A stretch of DNA of 33,128 nucleotides from NCBI RefSeq assembly GCF_004000845.1, contig NZ_BIMA01000080.1, forward strand, positions 1 through 33,128. Reading direction: 5' to 3'. The notes beneath the pieces were generated by a model. The model saw nothing but the letters and a program-made list of their open reading frames with translations. It was not told the origin of the DNA and did no database searches. Position numbers and translations under genes: made by a program. Numbering within the stretch: the first letter of the stretch is position 1; every line of letters starts with the position of its first letter. The stretch is from Paenibacillus koleovorans NBRC 103111. GTDB taxonomy: Bacteria; Bacillota; Bacilli; Paenibacillales; NBRC-103111. Shown here in pieces: positions 6,834-15,101 of this stretch.

Positions 6834-9089
6834 ATGAGCGATTCCAATCAGGAGTTCATTGTTATCTCGGGTGCGAGAGAGAACAATCTCAAGAATGTGT
6901 CGCTGCGCATACCGAAGCGGCAAATCACGATTTTCACCGGAGTATCCGGCTCCGGCAAGTCCTCGATCGTCTTCGATACGATTGCCGCCGAATCGACCCG
7001 ACTGCTGAACGAGAACTTCAGCATGTTCGTACGCAATTTCTTGCCCCGCGTGCCGCAGCCTGATACGGACGGGATCGAGAACTTGAGCATGGCCGTCATT
7101 GTCGATCAGAAGCGGCTGGGTGGCGGTTCCCACTCGACGATGGGCACGATTACCGATATTGCTCCCATTCTGCGCCTCTTGTTCTCCCGGGTTGGACAGC
7201 CCTTCGTCGGGCAGGCGCATATGTTCTCGTTCAACGATCCGCAGGGCATGTGCCCCGAGTGCAACGGGATCGGCCGTCGGCTGGGCGTCGATATGAGCAA
7301 GGCGGTGGACATGTCCAAATCGCTGAATGAAGGCGCGATCATGCTGCCGGATTATGCGGTGAACAGCTGGGAATGGAATATGGTGGTCCAGTCCGGCACG
7401 TTCGACCTCGACAAGAAGCTGAGCGATTATTCGGAAGCGGAGCTCGAGCAGCTGCTGTACGCCAAGGCGAGAAAAGTGGAGATGGATTTCGCCGGTAAAG
7501 CGATGAATATTACGGTCGAAGGCATTCTCGAGAAATTCACCAACAAGTATATCAAACGCGATATCAAGACGATGTCCGAACGTACGCAGCGGACCGTAGA
7601 GCCCTATATCTCCGAAGGCCCATGCTCCAGCTGCCTCGGCGCAAGACTCAGTCAAGCGGCGCTCAGCTGCAGGATTCACGGACTGAACATCGCCGAGATG
7701 TCGTCCATGGAGGTAGGCCGCCTTATCCGGGTCATCCGGGAAATCGACGATCCTGCCGCGGGGCCGGTGATCAAATCGTTGACGGAGCGTCTACAGCATC
7801 TGGTAGATATCGGACTGGACTACTTGACGCTGGACCGCGAGACCGATACGCTGTCCGGCGGCGAATCGCAGCGCGTCAAGATGGTGAAGCACCTGAGCGG
7901 CAGCTTGGTCGATGTCACTTATATTTTCGACGAGCCGAGCATCGGCTTGCATCCCCGCGACGTGCATCGGCTGAACGAATTGCTGCAGAAGCTGCGCGAC
8001 AAAGGCAATTCCGTCATTGTCGTCGAGCATGATCCCGATGTGATCAAGCTGGCGGATCATATCGTCGATGTCGGCCCTCATGCCGGCAGCCGCGGCGGTA
8101 ATATCGTGTTCGAGGGAAGCTTCGAAGGACTGCTGGAATCCGGAACGTTGACTGGGAATTACATGAAACGGCCGCTCCAGCTGAAGACCGAGACGAGAAA
8201 GCCGTCCGGACAGCTTCCCATCCAGCATGCGACGCTGCACAACCTGCGGGATGTTAGCGTCGACATTCCTACCGGCGTGCTGACCGTGGTAACCGGAGTT
8301 GCCGGCTCAGGCAAAAGTACGTTGATCAACGACGTGTTCCTCAGCCAGCACCGGGATGCGATCGTCATCGACCAATCGGCGATCGGCGTATCGACACGCT
8401 CGAATCCCGCTACCTACACGGGGATTATGGACGATGTGCGCAAAGCATTCGCTTCCGCTAACAAGGTCAATCAAGGTCTATTCAGCTTCAATTCCAAAGG
8501 CGCCTGCGAAAACTGCCAAGGGCTTGGCGTCGTTTATACCGATCTGGCTTTCCTCGAGAGCGTGAAGCTGCCATGCGAGGTTTGCGGCGGCAAACGGTTC
8601 AAGGAAGAAGTGCTGGAGTACAAGCTGAACGGGAAAAACATCGCCGAAGTGTTGCAAATGACCGTAGAGCAAGCGCTGGGCTACTTCGAGCTGAAGGATG
8701 TCGTACGCAAGCTGCAGGCGATGAGCGATGTGGGGCTGAATTATGTTACGCTTGGCCAGCCGCTAAGCACGCTGTCCGGCGGGGAGTGCCAACGGATCAA
8801 GCTGGCCAGCGAGCTGCACAAGAAAGGCAGCATCTATGTGATGGACGAACCGACTACCGGTCTTCACATGTCGGATATCGGGCTGCTGCTCGGCATTATG
8901 AATCGCCTCGTCGATGCCGGCAATACGGTCATCGTCATCGAGCATAACCTCGATGTGATCAGCCAAGCGGATTGGATCATCGATATGGGACCGGATGGCG
9001 GCAGCAGCGGCGGTCAAGTGGTGTTCGAAGGAACGCCGACGCAGATTGCGGACTCGGAGCTGTCGATTACCGGCAACTACTTGCGCTAA
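6834..9089 (+). CDS. UvrA-like ABC ATPase lacking the UvrB-binding domain
   Basis: A 751-residue paralogue of excinuclease subunit UvrA, which normally scans DNA for bulky lesions. Two ABC ATPase modules are present. The first has Walker A GVSGSGKSS (about 36-44), zinc-finger CPEC (140-143), signature LSGGESQR (about 340) and DEPSIGLH. The second has Walker A GVAGSGKST (about 488), two CxxC pairs (about 558 and 581), LSGGECQR (about 646) and DEPTTGLH. Canonical UvrA is about 940-960 residues; here the region after the first Walker A runs straight from FSRVG to the zinc finger, so the UvrB-binding insert is missing. Similar short UvrA paralogues protect some drug producers. ATG 6834 is preferred; ATG 6822 is possible. 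It lies 44 bases after the SRPBCC gene in the same operon. Confidence 0.88.
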   Translation: MSDSNQEFIVISGARENNLKNVSLRIPKRQITIFTGVSGSGKSSIVFDTIAAESTRLLNENFSMFVRNFLPRVPQPDTDGIENLSMAVIVDQKRLGGGSHSTMGTITDIAPILRLLFSRVGQPFVGQAHMFSFNDPQGMCPECNGIGRRLGVDMSKAVDMSKSLNEGAIMLPDYAVNSWEWNMVVQSGTFDLDKKLSDYSEAELEQLLYAKARKVEMDFAGKAMNITVEGILEKFTNKYIKRDIKTMSERTQRTVEPYISEGPCSSCLGARLSQAALSCRIHGLNIAEMSSMEVGRLIRVIREIDDPAAGPVIKSLTERLQHLVDIGLDYLTLDRETDTLSGGESQRVKMVKHLSGSLVDVTYIFDEPSIGLHPRDVHRLNELLQKLRDKGNSVIVVEHDPDVIKLADHIVDVGPHAGSRGGNIVFEGSFEGLLESGTLTGNYMKRPLQLKTETRKPSGQLPIQHATLHNLRDVSVDIPTGVLTVVTGVAGSGKSTLINDVFLSQHRDAIVIDQSAIGVSTRSNPATYTGIMDDVRKAFASANKVNQGLFSFNSKGACENCQGLGVVYTDLAFLESVKLPCEVCGGKRFKEEVLEYKLNGKNIAEVLQMTVEQALGYFELKDVVRKLQAMSDVGLNYVTLGQPLSTLSGGECQRIKLASELHKKGSIYVMDEPTTGLHMSDIGLLLGIMNRLVDAGNTVIVIEHNLDVISQADWIIDMGPDGGSSGGQVVFEGTPTQIADSELSITGNYLR

Positions 9090-9131
9090 CTAGTCATCCA
9101 TTTATTTCATTCTGGAAGGCGGTTCACTTCT

Positions 9132-9500
9132 ATGTTTATTTTCTCCATCATTATTCAGAGCTGGCTGCTGCTCTTCATGACGTATCAAGCGATCAGCAAG
9201 CTGGCAGGCGTCAAACATCAGATCGAGCTGTTCGAGCAAATTCGATTTCCGCAATGGTTCCGCATTGTCACCGGCATCGTACAGCTCATCGGCGTTATCG
9301 GGCTCGTTGTTGGGTACTGGTACCCGGGAGTGGCGGCATGGGCAGGCGTATGGCTCGGGATCACCATGATCGTAGCCGGCTTCTCGCATATTCGGGTGAA
9401 AGAGCCGATTACCAAAGCGATTCCGGCACTCATTTGTTTGTTGCTCTCGGTTGGGGTTATTTTGTTGTTTATGGATGACATGGCGAGTCCGTTCTCTTGA
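9132..9500 (+). CDS. DoxX-family membrane protein
   Basis: A 122-residue protein with four predicted membrane segments (around residues 1-20, 45-65, 68-90 and 95-115). The loop GVKHQIELFEQIRFPQWFRIVTG with a following GVIGLVVGYW is typical of the small DoxX/DoxX-like family. Its function is poorly known; members often sit in redox-stress or detoxification operons. It is 42 bases after the UvrA-like gene and is probably the last gene of the ArsR operon. GGAAGGCGG (9114-9122) precedes the ATG. Confidence 0.75.
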   Translation: MFIFSIIIQSWLLLFMTYQAISKLAGVKHQIELFEQIRFPQWFRIVTGIVQLIGVIGLVVGYWYPGVAAWAGVWLGITMIVAGFSHIRVKEPITKAIPALICLLLSVGVILLFMDDMASPFS

Positions 9501-9544
9501 GTCCATCGCTGCTTCCTGGCATGCCTCGTTGTGCGCAGCTAGGT

Positions 9545-9572
9545 TTTTTATTTTGCAGAAATATGGTAAAAT
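9545..9572 (+). promoter_or_regulatory. possible extended -10 promoter of the 53-residue ORF
   Basis: TGGTAAAAT (9564-9572) is an extended -10 element; the matching -35 region is only a T-rich stretch (9545-9550). It lies about 75 bases before the start codon of the small gene. Confidence 0.35.
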
Positions 9573-9646
9573 AAGTGCAGACAGACTCTTGTTCTGTTCG
9601 CTGGCGCAAACCGATTTCCAAAACGTATAATTTGGGAGGCTAAACG

Positions 9647-9808
9647 ATGGACGATTATTATTTGGTCAAGGAAGGTAGAATTGTGCGCTGGGACGGACTT
9701 ACTCTTGGAGGGACCAAAATCCGAGCCGATGAGCTGATTGAGTCCTTTGGCCGCAAGGCGCTCGATGAGATCGAACAATACGGGTTTTACATCATAAAGA
9801 AGTCTTAA
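9647..9808 (+). CDS. small protein of unknown function (53 residues)
   Basis: The frame starts MDDYYLVKEGRIVRWDG and ends YGFYIIKKS. It has a textbook ribosome site, GGGAGG at 9634-9639, seven bases before the ATG, an extended -10 upstream and a strong terminator nine bases after the stop, so it looks like an independently expressed gene. The protein is mixed charged with no membrane segment, signal peptide or cysteine; residues 28-45 form a probable helix. I do not recognise its family. Confidence 0.65.
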   Translation: MDDYYLVKEGRIVRWDGLTLGGTKIRADELIESFGRKALDEIEQYGFYIIKKS

Positions 9809-9816
9809 TCACACAG

Positions 9817-9853
9817 AAACCTTGAGGGGCAGACCGCCTTTCAAGGTTTTTTT
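9817..9853 (+). terminator. Rho-independent terminator after the 53-residue ORF
   Basis: AAACCTTGA (9817-9825) pairs with TCAAGGTTT (9841-9849), with partial pairing inside the loop, followed by an unbroken T run to 9853. Confidence 0.85.
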
Positions 9854-9894
9854 GTTAGCCCCGGACATCCGGCGATAAACACGAAAAATGTACA

Positions 9895-9923
9895 TTGCCG
9901 GAGCTCGGTTTGATCCGTATGAT
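9895..9923 (+). promoter_or_regulatory. promoter of the rhamnosidase gene
   Basis: TTGCCG (9895-9900) and TATGAT (9918-9923) are spaced by exactly 17 bases. The start codon of the rhamnosidase gene is 36 bases after the -10, with AGGAGGAGA between. Confidence 0.5.
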
Positions 9924-9959
9924 GAACCTGGTAGAGAGAGGACTTCAGGAGGAGAGAGC

Positions 9960-12338
9960 ATGAGCAAACCGTGGGAGCAAACTGCAAGCTGGGTAAGTCG
10001 TTGGGTGTCCTGTGCAGATGCCGGGCAACCCCCGTTCGTCACTGGATATCGCTGCAAATTTAAGATAAGCGAAGCCCTTCGCATCCAGGTATCTGTTTCG
10101 GGAGACGAACGGTATGAGCTGTACCTGGACGGCAATCGTGTTGGCCGCGGAAGCGAACGGGGCGATCGCTGCAATTGGTTTTATGAGACGTACGAGGTGG
10201 ATTTGTCTGTTGGGGAGCATCAATGGGTAGCTCGCTGTTGGTCGCTGGGACCACATAAGCCTTGGGCTCAGGTCAGCGTGAAGCCTGGGTTCCTGCTTCA
10301 TCCGGAGGATGAAACGCTCGCACCGCTTATGGGAACCGGAGTTGCTCCATGGGAAGCGAAGCGGATGCCGGGATATCGTTTCATCCCGACGCCTTCAGGG
10401 ATCGGAACGGGAGCCAAGCTGGATATAGACGGCTCCCCCTTCGACCGGGATGCCTTGGCTGGGGAAGGCGTCGGCTGGTCACCTGCGATGCTTGGCGAGA
10501 AAGTATATCTTGCTACGGACAATTACCATGTTTCCTCGACCCAGCGTCTTATGCGACCTGCAGCTTTGCCGGCTATGCAGGAGAAACGCTTCTATCCTAG
10601 TGCCGTACGTTTCATCGAGGATGCTGGCATCGCGGAATCCGACAGTCAGTCAATAGAGGCAAGACGTGATTTGGAAGAGGAGCATGCGGGCTGGCAAACA
10701 TGGCTCAATGGCGGGTCGATTCTTGTTCCGGCTTGTACTCGCAGACGCGTCATTTTTGACTTGGGTGATTATTATTGTTTGTATCCGGAGCTGGTCGTCT
10801 CGGGTGGAAAAGGCTCCGTCATCCGGCTTCACTGGGAGGAATCCCTCTATGATGAGGCGCAAGGCCACCGCAAGACGAACCGGGGCGAGATCGCAGGAAA
10901 ATGGTTTCGCGGCATCGGCGATACATTCCGTCCGGATGGTGGAGTGGGTCGCAAGTACGACACGCTGTGGTGGCACGCGGGACGATATGCCGAGCTGATC
11001 GTGGAGACGGGGAGCGAGGCGCTATGCCTCCAAGAGCTTCGGCTGCTGGAGACGAGATATCCCCTCGAAATGGAAGGGGCGCTGGGTAGCGACGATGTTC
11101 GTCTGAATCGCACGATCGCCGCGTCGTTCCGAACGCTGCAGATGTGCGCGCACGAAACGTACATGGATTGCCCATATTGGGAGCAGCTCATGTATGTGGG
11201 AGACACGCGCATTCAGGCGCTAGTTACTTATACAAGCACGCTCGATGATCGGTTGCCGCGCAAAGCGCTGGACATGTTCCGGGCTTCGCGGCATAACCAC
11301 CTGGGCCTCGTGAACTGTTCTTATCCGGATCAAGGCGGCAAACATATATCGTCCTTCTCCTTCTGGTGGGCGGCGATGGTTTATGATTATGCCCTCTGGC
11401 GGGGCGACCGCGAATGGGTTCGTACCATGATGTCCAGCGTTCGGGATGAGTTGGAGCGGCTGATGGGGGAGCGAGACATGAATGGAGCGGTGCGGCTGCC
11501 GGTGTCGTGGAACTTCTTGGACTGGCAAACGGCGCCATCCGATGCTTGGCATGAAGGCGAGCCGCCTAACGGACTGGATCGGTTGAATGCGGCATACAAT
11601 CTGCTGTTGGTTCATACGTTGGAGCTGGTCTCCAAGCTGGAAGTTTATCTGGACGAACCGGAATTAGCATCCAGAGCTGCACGGCTGGCAAAGGAATTGA
11701 GCGCAGCTGTTGAGCGGCTGTTCTGGAGCGAGGCGCGTGGGCTGTTTGCCGACGATACCGGCCATCAGTACTATTCGGAGCATGCTCAGGTACTCGCCAT
11801 CTTGTGCGAATCCTTTTCGCCGGCCCTGAAGAGTCAACTTGTGCAAAGGCTGCTGAATGCTCCTGGCGCGCTGATGCGCACGAGCATTTATTTCGATCAC
11901 TATACATTCGATGCGTTGGCGTCTGTCGGTCGCACGGATTCGTTATTGACAAGACTGGAGCCATGGCTTGGGATGGAAGAGCGAGGACTGAAGACGACGC
12001 CGGAAATTTTCCTCGACGAGACTCGTTCGGACTGCCATGCATGGGGAGCGCATCCGATCTATCATTTCTATACGAATCTGCTGGGTATCCGGCCGGCTTC
12101 AATGGAATTCGCATCGGTCGTCATTCGCCCGCAGCCGGGGACTATGGAGTTGCTGCATGGCAAGCTCCCGCACCCCCTAGGTATGATTGACGTTAGACTG
12201 GAGTACTCACAGCAAAATCAGCAGTGGTTCATTGAAGCGGTGCTGCCGCCTGGGCTGCCTGGCACTTTGGTTTGGGCTGATGTTAGTTATCCGTTGAACG
12301 CGGGCAGGAATACGTTTCAATTTGCAAAATTAGGATAA
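9960..12338 (+). CDS. GH78-type alpha-L-rhamnosidase
   Basis: A 792-residue protein of the alpha-L-rhamnosidase family, which releases terminal rhamnose from plant glycosides and polysaccharides. The N-terminal half is beta-sandwich, with a lectin-like section (ELYLDGNRVGRGSERGDRC, around 60). The (alpha/alpha)6 catalytic domain contains MDCPYWEQLMYVGD, where D403, E408 and D415 have the same spacing as the acidic residues D567, E572 and D579 of Bacillus RhaB. FLDETRSDCHAWGAHP near residue 690 is the family's second active-site strip. There is no signal peptide, so it acts in the cytoplasm on imported glycosides. ATG 9960 is chosen because AGGAGGAGA lies directly upstream; the open frame reaches back further without a ribosome site. 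No transporter gene is adjacent. Confidence 0.88.
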   Translation: MSKPWEQTASWVSRWVSCADAGQPPFVTGYRCKFKISEALRIQVSVSGDERYELYLDGNRVGRGSERGDRCNWFYETYEVDLSVGEHQWVARCWSLGPHKPWAQVSVKPGFLLHPEDETLAPLMGTGVAPWEAKRMPGYRFIPTPSGIGTGAKLDIDGSPFDRDALAGEGVGWSPAMLGEKVYLATDNYHVSSTQRLMRPAALPAMQEKRFYPSAVRFIEDAGIAESDSQSIEARRDLEEEHAGWQTWLNGGSILVPACTRRRVIFDLGDYYCLYPELVVSGGKGSVIRLHWEESLYDEAQGHRKTNRGEIAGKWFRGIGDTFRPDGGVGRKYDTLWWHAGRYAELIVETGSEALCLQELRLLETRYPLEMEGALGSDDVRLNRTIAASFRTLQMCAHETYMDCPYWEQLMYVGDTRIQALVTYTSTLDDRLPRKALDMFRASRHNHLGLVNCSYPDQGGKHISSFSFWWAAMVYDYALWRGDREWVRTMMSSVRDELERLMGERDMNGAVRLPVSWNFLDWQTAPSDAWHEGEPPNGLDRLNAAYNLLLVHTLELVSKLEVYLDEPELASRAARLAKELSAAVERLFWSEARGLFADDTGHQYYSEHAQVLAILCESFSPALKSQLVQRLLNAPGALMRTSIYFDHYTFDALASVGRTDSLLTRLEPWLGMEERGLKTTPEIFLDETRSDCHAWGAHPIYHFYTNLLGIRPASMEFASVVIRPQPGTMELLHGKLPHPLGMIDVRLEYSQQNQQWFIEAVLPPGLPGTLVWADVSYPLNAGRNTFQFAKLG

Positions 12339-12382
12339 GGGTGCGAAAATGGACTCACCAGATCCAGAGGGGATGTCCGTTC

Positions 12383-13003
12383 ATGAGCCCAAAGGTAGAT
12401 TACAAAAAAGATTTCAAACCGCTCTACTTGCCGAAGCCTATACCGGAAATTGTGGATGTGCCGAAGCTTCCGTTCATTACGGTGAGCGGATCCGGAGACC
12501 CGAATGGGGACGATTTCGCGAATGCCGTTGAGGCTCTGTACAGCATGAGTTACGCGGTGCGCATGTCTTACAAAAGCGATGATGTACCCGCGGATTACTA
12601 CGAATACACGGTTTTTCCGCTTGAGGGTGTATGGGATCTAGTGGATCGCTCCAAACCTGCCACAGACAAATCGAATCTCAAGTATACGATCATGATCCGC
12701 CAGCCTGACTTTTTGACCGAAGCTTTGTTCGAGCGGTACCGGGTACAGGCGAAGAAGAAAAAGCCAAATCCGCTCCTGGAGCATGTTCGGTTCGAGTTTG
12801 TGGAGGACGGTTTGAGCTGTCAAATGATGCATCTGGGAAGCTTCGATGACGAGCCGGCCAGCTTCGCGCGAATGGAAGCCTTCTGCACGGACAAGGGTTA
12901 CATCCGGTCGAGCAAAATCCATCGCGAAATATATTTGTCGGATCCCCGCAGAACCGAACCTTCCAAACTGAAAACCGTCTTAAGATTTCCCGTTCACCAA
13001 TGA
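12383..13003 (+). CDS. stand-alone GyrI-like small-molecule-binding protein
   Basis: A 206-residue protein of the GyrI-like (SHV/AraC-effector-binding) superfamily. It starts MSPKVDYKKDFKPLYLPK, followed by the family's FITVSGSGDPNGDDFANAVEALYSM and later EHVRFEFVEDGLSCQMMHLGSFDDEP and YIRSSKIHREIYLSDPRRTEPSKL. There is no DNA-binding domain, so it is the ligand-binding type used alone; some relatives hydrolyse or sequester toxic compounds. AGAGGGG (12366-12372) lies ten bases before the ATG. It is 44 bases after the rhamnosidase gene and may be cotranscribed with it, although no functional link is evident. A terminator follows. Confidence 0.8.
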   Translation: MSPKVDYKKDFKPLYLPKPIPEIVDVPKLPFITVSGSGDPNGDDFANAVEALYSMSYAVRMSYKSDDVPADYYEYTVFPLEGVWDLVDRSKPATDKSNLKYTIMIRQPDFLTEALFERYRVQAKKKKPNPLLEHVRFEFVEDGLSCQMMHLGSFDDEPASFARMEAFCTDKGYIRSSKIHREIYLSDPRRTEPSKLKTVLRFPVHQ

Positions 13004-13009
13004 ACCTGC

Positions 13010-13034
13010 AGCCGATCGGATAGATCGGCTTTTT
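13010..13034 (+). terminator. Rho-independent terminator after the GyrI-like gene
   Basis: AGCCGATC (13010-13017) and GATCGGCT (13023-13030) form a perfect 8-base stem with a 5-base loop, followed by a T run. Confidence 0.88.
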
Positions 13035-13039
13035 GATAT

Positions 13040-13056
13040 ATGACAAAACCTGTCAT
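13040..13056. promoter_or_regulatory. operator-like palindrome upstream of the SDR gene
   Basis: ATGACA (13040-13045) and TGTCAT (13051-13056) form a perfect inverted repeat around AAACC. A -10-like TATACT lies at 13067-13072 without a good -35, so the palindrome occupies the -35 region. A repressor or activator site is likely; the binding protein is unknown. Confidence 0.4.
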
Positions 13057-13107
13057 GTATTTGGTTTATACTGGTCTAGTGGTGATAACGGAAGGAGCTG
13101 AACCGAT

Positions 13108-14019
13108 ATGAGACCATTGGAAGGAAAAGTGGCGCTTGTAGCAGGCGCAACACGAGGCGCTGGCAGGGGGATCGCGATCGAATTAGGAGCAGCGGGAGCA
13201 ACTGTTTACGTAACGGGACGTACGAGCCGAACGCAGCGTTCGGAGTACAATCGAGTCGAGACGATAGAGGAAACCGCTGAGTTGGTAGATGCGGCTGGAG
13301 GACAAGGCATTGCTGTGCAGGTGGATCATCTTGAACAGGATCAGGTTCAGGCATTAATCGAGCGGATCGAGCGGGAGCAGGGGCGCCTGGACCTCTTGGT
13401 CAATGATGTGTGGGGAGGCGAAAATCTGATTCAGTGGAACGTGCCGATTTGGGAGCATTCCCTCGACAAAGGGTTCCGCATGCTGCGACTGGCGATAGAG
13501 ACACATCTCATTACAAGCCACTTTGCCACTCGATTATTGATCCAAAACCCGAATGGATTGGTCATCGAAATGACGGACGGAACGGCCGAGTACAACGATA
13601 ACAACTACCGATTGTCGATGTTCTATGATCTGGCGAAGTCATCGGTCATTCGAATGGCCAAAGCTCTAGCCCATGAACTGGCGCCACATCAATGTACCGC
13701 CGTAGCCGTCACTCCAGGTTGGATGCGATCCGAAATGATGTTGGAGCACTTCGGAGTGAAGGAAGACAACTGGAGGGATGCAGCCGAGCGGGAGCCCCAT
13801 TTTATTATCTCGGAATCCACACGCTACGTGGGACGAGCAATAGCCGCATTAGCCGGTGATCCGGAGGTAGCCCGGTGGAACGGGCATTCCGTATCCAGCG
13901 GTCAGCTCGCGCAGGTGTACGGATTCCGTGATGTGGACGGCTCGCAGCCGGATTGCTGGCGGTATCTGGTTGAGGTTCAGGAAGCCGGCAAACCGGCGGA
14001 TGCTACAGGCTATCGGTAA
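13108..14019 (+). CDS. SDR-family oxidoreductase
   Basis: A 303-residue short-chain dehydrogenase/reductase, acting with NAD(P)(H) on an alcohol or carbonyl. The Rossmann fold begins KVALVAGATRGAGRGIA, with the glycine motif at residues 13-19 and an arginine-rich TGRTSRTQ after strand 2 that favours NADPH. NDVWGGENL replaces the usual NNAG. The catalytic pair is in FYDLAKSSV (Tyr-x3-Lys), followed by VTPGWMRSEMM. It is longer than the usual 250 residues because of a C-terminal segment containing VYGFRDVDGSQPDCWRYL. GGAAGGAG precedes the ATG. It is the first gene of a closely spaced rightward group; its stop codon overlaps the ribosome site of the cyclase gene. Confidence 0.85.
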   Translation: MRPLEGKVALVAGATRGAGRGIAIELGAAGATVYVTGRTSRTQRSEYNRVETIEETAELVDAAGGQGIAVQVDHLEQDQVQALIERIEREQGRLDLLVNDVWGGENLIQWNVPIWEHSLDKGFRMLRLAIETHLITSHFATRLLIQNPNGLVIEMTDGTAEYNDNNYRLSMFYDLAKSSVIRMAKALAHELAPHQCTAVAVTPGWMRSEMMLEHFGVKEDNWRDAAEREPHFIISESTRYVGRAIAALAGDPEVARWNGHSVSSGQLAQVYGFRDVDGSQPDCWRYLVEVQEAGKPADATGYR

Positions 14020-14031
14020 GGAGGCTTGTCT

Positions 14032-14556
14032 GTGCGAGTCATTGATTTGTCATTGCCTATTGAAGACGGCATGTCTGTTTACCCTGGCGATCCTGTGGTT
14101 AAAGTCCAGGTGGTACACACTTACGAGCAACACACCTGGGAGCTGCGCCAGCTATCCTTGGGGAGCCATACCGGAACGCATGTGGACGCGCCTTCCCACA
14201 TGCACCCGGGTGCGGCGACACTGGATAAGCTGCCTCTGGAACGTTTTTTCGGAGTATCACGCTTGGTGAAGGTTGCAGATGCAGCTTGGCCGGAGGGGCG
14301 GGGGCTATTTTTCGCGAATGCGGTAGGGTTGGAGTGCTATGATCGTCTTGCTGCGTTGCGACCACCGTTCGTCGGCGGCGAACTGTCCGAAGAGCTGGAG
14401 CGGGCCTTGTTAGGAATCGATGTCATAACGTATACGGGTCTGCGAGGGTTGGAGCGGTTGCCTGAGGGGACTGACTTTCAGTTCTATGGATTTCCGCTGC
14501 GGCTTGCAGGTGGGGACGGGTCACCGGTTCGTGCGGTTGCTATCATTGAAGAGTAA
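14032..14556 (+). CDS. cyclase / kynurenine-formamidase-like metal hydrolase
   Basis: A 174-residue protein of the cyclase family (PF04199), metal-dependent amide or lactone hydrolases that include bacterial kynurenine formamidase. It starts VRVIDLSLPIEDGMSVYPGDP and contains the metal-binding strip SHTGTHVDAPSHMHPG, with the H-x-G-T-H-x-D-x-P-x-H pattern. It is somewhat shorter than the usual 200-210 residues, with the C-terminal part condensed. GTG 14032 is chosen over TTG 14026 because AAGGAGG (14018-14024) gives 7 bases of spacing instead of 1. Tryptophan-degradation partners are absent, so its substrate is uncertain. Confidence 0.8.
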   Translation: MRVIDLSLPIEDGMSVYPGDPVVKVQVVHTYEQHTWELRQLSLGSHTGTHVDAPSHMHPGAATLDKLPLERFFGVSRLVKVADAAWPEGRGLFFANAVGLECYDRLAALRPPFVGGELSEELERALLGIDVITYTGLRGLERLPEGTDFQFYGFPLRLAGGDGSPVRAVAIIEE

Positions 14557-14634
14557 TTTGACCGAAGGAGCAGGGTTGTGGGATTTATTGGCGAATAATC
14601 CATATCAGTTAATAGGATAAGGAGCGTGCCAAAC

Positions 14635-15072
14635 ATGGAAAACCCAAACCGTGCAGATGTGATCGGCTATTGCTGCTTGAGATTTCCGGTTGCTGATTTG
14701 AAGCGATCGGTAGAATTTTATTGCGAGGTATTGGGATTTACTTTGATCTCGGCTGATTATTCATTCGGCGAAGCGCATATTGGCTTGAAAAACGGAAACG
14801 GGCCGGGTATTTTTCTTATGGAAACGCCTCCGGAAGAGGTCACCCCGTTGAAATTTCGATTTCCTCGCCCCTTCTTTATTACGAATGAGACGGGTCATGT
14901 AACGGTAATCGAGCTATTGACGCATGATTTGTTGACTCTGCATGAACGGGTTCAACAAGCGGGAGCGACTATAGACAAAGCCCCTGTTTTCAGAAATGAA
15001 TTCGGCTATTTCACGTTCTTCGACCTGGACGGGCACTATATCCGAGCGGTCGAAGAAAGACAAGGCTGTTAA
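14635..15072 (+). CDS. VOC-family (glyoxalase/bleomycin-resistance-like) protein
   Basis: A 145-residue vicinal-oxygen-chelate fold protein with two beta-alpha-beta-beta-beta halves. The first starts RFPVADLKRSVEFYCEVLGFTLI; the second contains GHVTVIELLTHDLLTLHERVQQAG and ends with EFGYFTFFDLDGHYIRAVEE, the usual last metal-site strand. Such proteins may be glyoxalases, fosfomycin- or bleomycin-resistance proteins or dioxygenases; sequence alone does not choose. ATG 14635 is preferred to GTG 14626 because AAGGAG ends at 14624. A 78-base gap separates it from the cyclase gene. Confidence 0.82.
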   Translation: MENPNRADVIGYCCLRFPVADLKRSVEFYCEVLGFTLISADYSFGEAHIGLKNGNGPGIFLMETPPEEVTPLKFRFPRPFFITNETGHVTVIELLTHDLLTLHERVQQAGATIDKAPVFRNEFGYFTFFDLDGHYIRAVEERQGC

Positions 15073-15101
15073 CTATACATGTGGTTTTAGGAGTGTGACG
15101 G

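Noticed and set aside
9501-9552. Possible terminator after the DoxX gene before a T run
   Set aside because: Only a weak, interrupted GCTG/CAGC stem with a large loop can be drawn, so I did not list it.
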